Shown here one piece after another: positions 33,349 to 42,929 of a stretch of 64,000 bases of DNA (within the stretch, counting starts at the first letter, position 1; each line of letters begins with the position of its first letter). The notes under the pieces are model-generated. The model saw only the letters and a program-made list of their open reading frames with translations. It was not told the origin of the DNA and ran no database searches. The DNA is from Fomes fomentarius. Taxonomy: Eukaryota; Basidiomycota; Agaricomycetes; Polyporales; Polyporaceae. The stretch is from positions 124,001 to 188,000 of the forward strand of contig JABYQN010000016.1 in the NCBI GenBank assembly GCA_022606135.1, in the 5' to 3' direction. The translations under genes were made by a program, and so were the position numbers.

Positions 33349-36300
33349 TCAAGATGCAACGGAAACAAGACCGATCTCATCAACGAACTTTGCCAAAATG
33401 GAATAAGGCACGTTCTTTGTGAGAGAATCAGCCAACTGATCCGCAGTCGCAACATAGAAGATCTCGACAGAGCCAGACTCCACTTGTTCACGAATGAAGT
33501 GGTAGCGAATCTCTATGTGCTTGGTACGCCGGTCGACTACTGGATTGACTGACAGGAAAATTGAACCCTGGTTGTCTGAACACATGGGTGTCGGCCTGGT
33601 CAAGTCATCACCAAGTTCATCGCCAAACGTCCTCAGCCAGATCAACTGACGACAGGTATCAGAGGCCGCTTTATATTCCGCCTCAGTAGAGGAGAGCGAA
33701 ATGGTAGGCTGACGCCTCGAAGCCCACGATATAGCACCACCTGCCATCAAGAAGACGAAGCCAGAGGTAGAATGCCGATCATCACGGTCTTCGGCCCAAT
33801 TTTGAATCCGAATAGGAAATCAGACCGTCATTAGACACTCCCTTGTAGCGCAAGCGATACGCCTTTGTCCCTTGAAGGTAACGCAGGACATACTTTGCAT
33901 AACTCATGTGCGCTTCAGAGGGATTGGCATTGTACTTCGATAACCGTGTGACAGCGAAGGAGATATCAGGACGCGTTCCGAGCATGGCGTACAAAAGACT
34001 GCCAATGAGACTCTGGTAGCGTTGCCTGAACTGATCGGAAGCTGGTTCGTCGGCACTTGCCAAGACAGCACCAGCAGGAAGGGGTGTACGTGAGGGTTTA
34101 CAGTCAGCCATCTGAAAGCGCTCGAGAACAGACTGGATGTACTCTTCCTGGTCGATGTCGATCATACAAGTGGATCGATCACGAGTGATGCGAAGACCAA
34201 GGAAGCGCTGTACAGATCCCAAGTCCGTCATCTTGTACTGCTTAGAAAGCGAATGCTTGACTTGTTTGATGTGACTAGACTGATCGCCCATCAGAAGTAA
34301 ATCGTCGACATAAAGAACGACAATCGTGACGTGATCCCCCCCTTGTCGCCGATATACGTAAATCCCAGCATCAGAATATGTCCGTGTAAATCCCAGATCT
34401 AGAAGCGATTGATGGATTTTTGCATTCCACTGACACGACGCCTGCTTAAGACCATAGATAGCCTTTTTGAGTAGACAGACGTGATCTTCCTTCCCAGGAA
34501 CGACCCAGCCTTCCGGCTGTTCCATATAAATCTCCTCATCTAGATCACCATTCAGGAACGCGGTCTTGACATCCATTGACTCGATGTCCCAGTCCTCAAG
34601 CGCTGCATGCGCGAGTAAATACCGGATAGACTCAAACCGCGCCACTGGAGAGAACGTCTCATGGTAGTCCTCTCCCCACACCTGAGTGAAACCCTTTGCA
34701 ACCAGACGAGCCTTGTACCGCCCATCATGTTTGATGTCATAGACCCAGCGGTTAGAGACAACATGCCGGCCCTTGGGACGAGGAACGAGAACCCAAGTCT
34801 TATTCTCCATAAGTGACTCAAACTCCGACTTCTCAGCTTCGCGCCATTTCCCAGCATCAGGTGAGCGCATGGCTTCCTTATGCGACTGAGGTAAGCCAGC
34901 TTTATACTGAGCAGCAGCTAGAAAAGCGAGTATCGTCTCCGCTTCACGCAGATTGCCATCCTTGTCGATCTGATTATCAGTACGTGCAGGATTGTCATAC
35001 ATGTTGTTATCAGTCCTGTCCTTGTGGGGAATACCAGCTTTTTCGCGACGAGGACGGTCACGAGCAATGCTTGGTTCATTGGCTCCCACTGGAGGGTGAC
35101 GACCACGTTTGTGAGGAGGACGAGGAGGAACGACAGGAGGCGGCGTAGGAGGACGTTGCGGAGGAGGAGGAGGCTCAGCAGGAGCTTCTGCAGGAGGAGC
35201 GGGATCAGCATCCGCTGGAGGGTCAGGTTGTGGTGGTTCGAAGAGGTTGGGAGGAATGAAAGGGATTGCATCATTGGGATCGACCAAATCAGAGTCATTG
35301 TTCGAGGAATCATCCAATTGATCATCTGAGAACGGACTGTCGTCCGGGGTAGAAGGACGGTTGCCAGGTAAGTTACGAGCAGGGAAAGACTCTTCGTCAA
35401 ATGTTGCATCGCGGGACACGACGATAGAGCAGTTGGCTGGATTCCAAAACCTATACCCCTTGGAACCAGACTCATACCCAACGAAGATCATCTCGACAGC
35501 CTTCTTGTCGAGTTTCCCTTCGCGCTTTGCCTTCTGCACATGGACAAAAGCTTTGCACCCAAACACTCTGAAGTAAGAGACGTCCGGAACGGTACCATCC
35601 CAAACAGTGATGGGGCACGACCACTTGTGTCGTCGCATAGGTTGACGATTGTAGATATGAACAGCTGCGTCAAGAGCGAGTTGCCAGAAACCATGACTAA
35701 GGCCTGCTTGGTGGAGCATAGACAGAGCCTTTTCAGTAATAGTACGATTCCAGCGCTCAGCACGTCCATTCTGTTGAGGCGAACCTGGTAGAGTCTTCTG
35801 GTGCTCAATGCCGTGCGAACGAAGAAGTGTAGAGAACTCGTCTGATGTGTATTCCCCCCTCGATCTGAGCGGATCGATTTGATCTTCTTGCCGGTTTGGT
35901 TCTCAGCCCACGCCTTATAGTCTTTGAACGCTTGGATCGCGTCAGACTTGTGTTTAAGGAAGTAAGCACGAGCGAGACCAGAATAGTCATCAATGAAACC
36001 GGCGAAGTATTTCCATCCTCCGATAGCCTGAGTGCGCATTGGTCCATCAAGGTCCGTATGGACACGCTCGAGAACTTCAGTAGCGCGCTTCTCAGAAGGT
36101 GGAAAGGGGTTACGAGTGGATTTGCCAAAAGCGCATCCATCACACGGTTCTTCGTCTGCAGGATCAACGGCATCAACCCCCTTAGTATGCTTAGGAAGGT
36201 TGCGCAGAACGTCCTTGCCCGCATGACCAAAGCGACGGTGCCAGGTCTTGAACTTACGGACATTGAGATGGACGCGCTTGCCGTTGTGAAGCTCAATAAT

Positions 36301-37623
36301 AGTCCAATAACAATTAGACGAGGGGTTGTATCGTGCCTCCAGGATCTTACGACCCTTGATATGAATCGTCGAACCATGTTTGACAGCGCTGTCAGGCAGC
36401 TTGTCGAAAATGCACATGCGCCCATCCCCTTGAAAGAGGGAGTAACCATTGCGCTCAATGGAGCCAGTCGAGAAGATGTGACCAATGGTGCCTGGTATGT
36501 AGTAGACGTGGTTCAGAGTAATCGCTACCTTCTGACCATCTAACCAGGTTTCTCCAGACAGAGTTCCTTCCCCAAGTGCCTGAATGACGCTGCTATCACC
36601 TTGTCCAGCAGTGTTAAACAGTACAGGCGAATCGAAGGGTTGGTACTCAATGAACTCAGAGAGATCACCAGTGATATGTTGAGAGGCTCCAGAGTCCATC
36701 AGCCATGCAGTCCAGTTCACACTGTTCGAGGCCATAGCCTCATCGTAGAAAGAAGCAGCGATGTTAGACGAACCGGCTACAAGTACAGATGATACAGACT
36801 CGGTAGTGACGTGCGCATGGTTATGAGAAGTGTCCTTATTCTTCCCCTTGTCCTTATCCTTGTCTTTGTCCTTCCCTTTACCCTTGCCCTTGCCTTTGGG
36901 ACGCTTCTCAGGGTACTTCTGATAGCAGTTGGACTCGTGATGAGAGCCACTCCCGCAATGAGAGCAGGGACCCTTGGGCTTCGGCTTGGTCTGGGAGACC
37001 TTGTTCGCAGACTGGCCGTTCTTGCGCATGGACTCCTCAGCTAAGGTCTTCGACTGGATGTCGTCGAGAGTGACCTTGTCGAGGTCTGTGGTTGCCATAA
37101 GCGCAGAAACCATGGACCGGTACGACTCCGGGATCTTGGACATCAAGAGAAGGGCTTGCATATTGTCAGAGAGTGTGACGCCGTTGCTACTAATTTCGCG
37201 CAGGCGTGTGATAAGATGCATCATCTGATCCTGAAGGGGCTTCTGTTCGTTCATCCGAGGCTCAGCGACGAGCGACTCGAACAAACCCCAGACGTGGGCA
37301 CTGTTAGGCTTGCCAAACTTGTTCTGTAACGCTTCCCAGGACTCAGCAGCAGTCATGTCCCTGGGTTGTCCGCCCGAGACAGGAATCTGAGTGTCCAGAA
37401 CATAGTGAAAGTTTGGTGCGACACGCATGTACATCATGTCGCGAGCTTGCCCATCAAGTTTATCCCACTTGTCTTTGGCAGCTTGCTCAGTAGGACGAGT
37501 AGCGCCTTTGACAACACTCCAACAGTCCATGAAGATGAAATAGCCCTTCATCTTGGCAGACCAGTCGTTGTACTGATTCGCCGAAGAGAGGACAGGGATA
37601 GAGTCGACTTTGATATCTCCCAT
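33349..37623 (-). CDS. copia gag-pol polyprotein with two frameshifts
   Basis: The start is the ATG at 37623 (MGDIKVDSIPVLSSANQYND). The order is: gag; a zinc knuckle CSHCGSGSHHESNC (CX2CX4HX4C) followed by a Lys/Gly/Asp-rich stretch; aspartic protease with DSGASQHITGD; the pre-integrase HHCC region (WHRRFGHAG, then CDGCAFGKS); and the integrase core (HTDLDGP, FIDDYSG). The frame shifts at a run of six C (plus strand 35854-35859) and continues in another frame through the integrase end, a Pro-rich linker, and reverse transcriptase (ARLVAKGFTQ, LYVDDLLLMG). It shifts again at a TTTT run (33800-33803) into RNase H (LSSTEAEY, HIEIRYHFI), stopping at 33349, 11 nt before the LTR. Both shifts are one base in homopolymers, so they may be real inactivating changes or sequence errors. 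Confidence 0.92.
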
Positions 37624-38649
37624 GATGGATAAGAGGTATTGGGGAGAATCGAGATATTCCTCCTTGAATTCTAGAGTGAATGTGATAGGCGCGACAGGGG
37701 GCGCAGTGACGATAGGAGGAGGAAGGTAGACTGGAGGAAGAGGACTTGAATTGACAGGAGGGGAGTTTCCGAAGAGCGATCGGAGATAGAAATTAAGACG
37801 AGACGAGGAGGGCTGTGCGTGAGTTTCTTCCTGAAGATAGGGAAGAGGAACTCCGTGTTGTGGGTCGGTGTCCTGCTGCCAAGTTGCTGGATATGCCCAG
37901 TGGAAGGTCGGTTCGTACGGAAGAGGGAGTTGATTGTAGCGATTGGGACAGAGCTGTACGTCGCACTGGTCCCACTCCTGCTCTCCGTCGTTGTAGACGT
38001 AGTGATAACGATCGACCTGATCGTCTAGATCGAAGAGATGGGGCTGTTTCGAGCAATCAAACGCTGATGCAGTAGAGTGATGTTCTGCAAGTTCAGTGTT
38101 GACTTCAGCTTCAGAGTCGGAGCTGAGCTGAGGACTATTGGCAGTAGTAGGCGGCTCCAGTATGATGGTTCAGAGAAAAAACGCGATGATTGACTTGCCA
38201 CGTGCGAGATCTGGTAGAGAGGAACACCTATTGAGGTGAGCCAGAAGGTCAGGAAGCCGATATTCCCAACAATCCAGATAGAAGTCGCCAACTGTGCCCA
38301 AGAAAAGCTATACGAGTCTAGGTATCAAAAAGAGTATAGTAAGGAGGGTCCGAACGGTTGTCCTCCGGTCCAAAGGTGATAACCACCCCGGCTACAACAG
38401 CTGGTGGGCGCAAGTGTGTGGCCTGGCTGAGGATACTTGAAAACCCGTGTGCCGCGAAAGCACCAAAGGTTGTACAGAGATACTAGATAGCAACTACTAA
38501 AAAGCGCTCAGGGCTGCGTCACGAGCGCAGTAAAGTCCCCCTGGCAGCAGTGTCGGAGGGCACAGTCAAGAGATAGGGAAAGTGGAGGAGAGTGCACGGG
38601 CAGAGAGTCGACGAACAGAGTTTGCGCGCAGAGTGTCGACAGAGAAGCA
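37624..38649 (-). other. copia 5' leader
   Basis: About 1 kb between the primer-binding site and the gag start. It holds only short frames with no domain. Leaders of this length usually carry dimerisation and packaging signals; none can be pinpointed here. Confidence 0.5.
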
Positions 38650-38676
38650 ACTGATTAGAGCGCAGGGCTCATAACC
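38650..38676 (-). promoter_or_regulatory. copia primer-binding site (half-tRNA type)
   Basis: Directly inside the 5' LTR the plus strand reads gcgcagggctcataacc, the sequence of the anticodon arm of eukaryotic initiator tRNA-Met (CAU anticodon within CUCAUAA). The element's own strand is therefore complementary to that arm. Copia of Drosophila and Ty5 of yeast prime from an internally cleaved initiator tRNA at this site. The match is from memory of the yeast tRNA. Confidence 0.8.
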
Positions 38677-39230
38677 TGATGAACTCTGAACCTGTAAGGC
38701 GAGGAGCGACTGTAAGTCACAACAGAGAGGGATCTTCAGTCAGTGAGCGAACGACTATATTGCATAGTGAAGTACCTGTAAGTCACAACAGAGAGGGACT
38801 ACAAGTACTAAGTTAGTAAGAAGTAGTAGAGCATATGTAGGTAAGAGACTTACTCTTCAGTCAGTGAGCAAACGACTAAAGAGCAGAGGCGAAGAAGGGA
38901 CTGCTTATATACATGAGGGATGAGTCCATGAGTCAGCGAATAAAGCAGTCACATGTAGCCATAAGACAATGAGTCAGAGTCCGTATCGGCATATGAGTCA
39001 GATACAGTCATAGCATGAGTCAGACATAAGGTCTAGAAGAGTCCGGTGCAGTGTAGAACGCACTGGTATGCACAGGAATGCACAGTAACCATATGGTCAT
39101 GGGAAAGTACAGTAGGAGAACAAAGAAAACCATAAATGGTAAGTAGGAACACAGCCTATCTAATCATATGACCATAAACAAGTGTACACAACTCCGGTCC
39201 GAGCACAGCCGGTATTCCGGAAGTTCAACA
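38677..39230 (-). repeat. 5' LTR of the copia element
   Basis: This is the direct copy of 32784-33337. On the minus strand it starts TGTTGAAC and ends with GTTCATCA. It is followed on the plus strand by the target duplication AAATT. Confidence 0.93.
38904..38913 (-). promoter_or_regulatory. TATA-like box in the 5' LTR
   Basis: On the minus strand the LTR reads tgtatataagcag at this place, a plausible TATA element for the retrotransposon transcript. The start site itself is not determined. Confidence 0.4.
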
Positions 39231-39235
39231 AAATT

Positions 39236-39960
39236 AACATCCTTCTGCGAGGCCGTAGATTGGGACGAATAAGACGACCCTGTGTCTTCGCTTCTCCCCC
39301 CCTGTCGCGGAAGGCCAAACAGACAGCTTTAATTCTTATCTAGGGGCCGCACCGAGATCAGCCTACCGAGACAAGAGTGTGGAGGAAAAACGGGATGCTG
39401 TGGCAGTTTTGGCAAAGAATGCGTATCTCCCGTTCTGCCAGTGGCTGGCTAACAACCAGATTGACGGATCATACGTCGCCCTCGGTCAGCGCGCAACCAC
39501 CCCATTATTCCACACGCCAATCAGGCGACGCTCCCATCCTACATGGTCGGTATGCCTCGTCTATCCCAGGAGTTACTGCACCGGTCTAGGTCAGCCAGCT
39601 CGCCTTCGCGACCCTCCTAGGGTGTGCCAACGATGTCTCTTCGCCTGTTCTGGATGACATCGTCAAGACAATGGCCCAGTTCATGCTATGTCAATCACAG
39701 ATGGCGATTGCTGAGAGCCTCCACCCAGATGCATCTCAGCCTCGTTATAAGGATCGGTTGTGTGTTGGATTCCGATCAAAGGACTTGTGTGCCTGTTCAG
39801 GTAGAGTGTCACCTTCGTGCGACCTCTTCAATAGTACACGCTTCGGAAACCGGATAATCCGTATCGCTCGACCTGGTCGACGGTCGTCACGAGTCATCAA
39901 AAGGAGGGTCTTGGAGGGTTATGTCGCGGTCTTGCACCGATGTTAATACGGTAGGTGTAC
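39236..39960 (+). pseudogene. Right part of the interrupted or decayed gene
   Basis: After the copia element, protein-like segments occur in successive frames: EEKRDAVAVLAKNAYLPFCQ and WLANNQIDGSYVALGQ (about 39380-39510), then QLAFATLLGCANDV and TMAQFMLCQSQMAIAESLH (about 39597-39730). Candidate splice sites exist (ttatctag at 39341, cttgtgtgcctgttcag at 39801), but the middle segments need a frame change, so it looks like a degraded gene. I do not recognise the family. It may be continuous with 32524-32783. Confidence 0.35.
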
Positions 39961-40585
39961 CCTATTCTTTCCCGCCAAGTTTGAGGCAGTCGGCGTGCAT
40001 CAATGATCTTATTGTCTTTTGCGCACAGGAGAGGCTGTGGTATCGCTGATGTGACTGGCCGCGAGGATAATGACAGCACGTCGACACTCGGCTGTGTTAC
40101 GCTGAATTGTATCTTTCAGCGTGAGTCGGACTATGACTAAGTACATACTATCGAGTCTCTTACATCATCCGCACCCAGATTCAAATTTATCTCCTGTGCT
40201 GCAGTTTTGCTATTACATAGTAACCGAATCGGAGGCTGCGACAACTTGAAGACCCAATCGCATCCATTGGATTCTGCCTTAAAGTCTAACTTCGGACATC
40301 TGCATCTGCCAGTGTAGGCTGCATCCATGGATACCGAGCCCGACAACGGCAAGGCTGTCCGTGCACGGTCGCGCGGCCGCTGCCCTTCCCTGCCCATATC
40401 TGTTTCTAGCATGGCGTCGACTCATTGGCGCAGACTTCGGTCGGTGACGTGATTGTATGACGGACTCCGCTCGTGGCACGATACCAACTGCGTTCCTATC
40501 AGAGTCAATAACGTCCAGTATAAGAATCCAGACAGCTGTCTTCAAAAACATACCCCTACATAGTGCAACAGTCTAAGCCATCGAT
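39961..40585. other. Spacer before DUF6533 copy 3
   Basis: No supported gene. In contrast to copies 1 and 2, no FMP46-like fragment is visible here. Confidence 0.35.
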
Positions 40586-42396
40586 ATGTCGAATTCCTCT
40601 GATCCATGGCATCCCGGAGTTGCCGCAGATATCGAAGCAACATATAGCACACTTTTGTGAGTCCATCATGCCTTGTATTGAAGCGCTTCAACTTTAGCTG
40701 AATGTGACCACTGCAGCCTGCCGCAACTTTCCTATATCGAGTTCGGTTGCCTCAGTAAGTGGTAGCGTTTGCGTTCGATATCCTGCGCGCTGATTGGTCT
40801 CGCCGCAGTGCTCGTAATTTACGAGTATTTGTTGACCTTCTCGACCGAATACTACCAGATTTGGTGTCGCAAATGGACCATACCATCGGTTCTATATCTG
40901 GTGAACCGTTACACGCTCTATCTCCTCGTGCCAACGACATGGTTCGCGGACTATATGGCCCCAGACTCTTCAGTTAGTACCATGCTCCAGTCAGCGTCGA
41001 CCGGTGCCTGTGGCTAATCGTGCCTTGTCTCAATAGACGTGAGCCTCAGCTTTGGCCGCACAAGTCCTAGACCCATGTATGACCTTTCTTCTCGAAATTA
41101 GGTGCAGCATCGCGCAAGGATTTCATCTGACCTTCGTGTTCATCCTGGGCACCGTCACTACTGGTATGTATGAATATGGATTTGTCGACCTGTCCCCTTT
41201 GAGTGAACTTGACGATCATGTCTAGTATTCATGGTGCTCCGCGTGCATGCGATCAACACCGGCAATGGTCAATGGTTCTGGACAGTACTCCTCATCCTGA
41301 TGACTCTGATCGCTATACCGTTTATCATGGTGAGTCCACATGATCGTGGTGTCGGTGTCAGTATACGGATGCGTAGCTAACAAAAGAGCACAAATAGTTC
41401 GAATGGACCACCGCCCATTGGGTCTCATTGCATGCGCTGCCTTTCTTGGGTTGTCTGGATAACAACATCGAAGCAGGGTTGTGGCAAAAGTGAGTAGGCG
41501 TGACGTTCAACTTGAAATTGTGGTAGTCCCTCCACTCACGCAAATCGCAGGTGTACAGAACTTGTTCAGACCTATGAAACTTAATTGTACTGATCTACTG
41601 CAGACACCATTGCAGGTTACTCGATCGGTCTCGTAGGAACCACAATAGTAGCAGGGATCACTTTGTATCGAACTGCCGCATCTGCCTTGGCCGCGAGGAA
41701 AGCCAACCTACCAAACTCCTTAAGTTACTATTTGCTAAGGGACGGTATGTCTCAACATGATCCTGAACTGAGGATGGCGCATACCTACATCATTTGCAGG
41801 GACCACATATTACTTGTATGTCGTTTGGTTCACGACCGGAAGAGCTCAAATCACCGGATGACCTTATAGATTTGATCTACTCTTATACTCTGTGTCTCTG
41901 TACCTGCAAAAGGTGAGTTTGTACTGATGCGATACGGCGAATGAAGGAATGTATCGTAACTCCCGGATTGCGCACCTTAGGTTGGCATGACACTTGGTAC
42001 GACATACACGATGTCAGCGCGATCCACTTTGTCTATGGTGGTTAGGCATCCCACTCACTTCGACTATATGGTAGCATGGCTTCTATTGTGATGTCCCGCT
42101 TCATCCTCAACCTACGGACCATTCACTCCCAAGATTTGTCCTTACCGACGCTCTCGAGTGGGGCGCGCTCAATCGACTCCCTTCGCTTTGCGCCACCCTC
42201 ACCGTTGGACAATATCGGTGCACCTTTGGATGTCGAGGACTACAACGTACGAGAATTCGAGGATGAGGTGTACGAGGTTCACAATGGCGACGGGGACCAC
42301 GTTGCCGACCCCTCCGACGCAACTGACGGGTCAGGGATTAGTGACAAGTGTCGTGTAGAGGAAAGGGAGGAAGGGGATGGGTTAGCTATAGTGTGA
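40586..42396 (+). CDS. DUF6533 membrane protein, copy 3
   Basis: Supported exons are 40586-40656 (MSNSSDPWHPGVAADIEATY), 40717-40754, 40809-40972 (LVIYEYLLTFSTEYYQIWCR and SVLYLVNRYTLYLLV), 41102-41163, 41226-41329 (FMVLRVHAINTGNGQWFWTV), 41398-41489 (with LHALPFLGCLDN), a segment to about 41742 ending SLSYYLLRD, and the tail from about 42076 (SIVMSRFILNLRTIHSQDLS) to the stop at 42394-42396. The signature is DUF6533 with about seven hydrophobic segments; function is unknown. Introns share positions with copies 1 and 2. A short exon is needed between 40973 and 41101 to keep phase (41050-41063 fits), and the junction after 41489 was not resolved. The copia insertion separates it from copy 2. 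Confidence 0.75.
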
Positions 42397-42929
42397 TGAG
42401 GTAAACTCACAGCACGGGGGCGCGGGCTGGGCCCGCGATAGAATTACGCTTGTTGTATCGGGGGATGAACGCCCTCCCTGCGCCCGTTGATCTGAACGAA
42501 CTTCGGTAGCTCGCTTTGAATGTGTGCATAAGTAGATGCATCTCACGTTGGGATCCTTGACGTGAGCTATTGCATTGTATGCCACGATCAGGAATGGGGA
42601 AGCGGGATGCATGATTTACCAGTCATCCCCGAGTCCTGCTGCGTTACCAGTAGCTTGGAGCTTGTGCCCTTGTCGTGGCCGCGAGCGTTGACGACATTTT
42701 GATATGCTTACGTGCTCGAAAGATGACATCGCGGGTGGGATGTCGTCAACGACAGTCAGTGTGGTCGAGAAAGAAGCATGTCGGCGGGCGGACTCAAAAG
42801 GAACTCTCCACCGTCTGACAAAGGACGACCCGAAATCTCCGATACAGAAAGCTCTCTGTGGCTCTGCGATATAATTGTCGAGATCCCTGGATACAATGAC
42901 AGAGCGCTGACTGAAGACTTGGATCTTGC
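42397..42929. other. Convergent intergenic region
   Basis: 3' space between DUF6533 copy 3 and the Mrd1 gene. Nothing is recognised. Confidence 0.4.

Larger units (their letters stand above)
32784..39230 (-). mobile_element. Complete Ty1/copia LTR retrotransposon
   Basis: The 6447-bp element is bounded by two direct LTRs of 554 bp each (32784-33337 and 38677-39230) that differ by about four substitutions on inspection. It is flanked by the 5-bp duplication AAATT (32779-32783 and 39231-39235). It is transcribed on the minus strand, so the right LTR is the 5' LTR. The order is gag, protease, integrase, reverse transcriptase, RNase H, which defines Ty1/copia as opposed to gypsy. The high LTR identity and intact duplication point to a recent insertion. 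Two single-base frameshifts interrupt the polyprotein. Confidence 0.95.
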
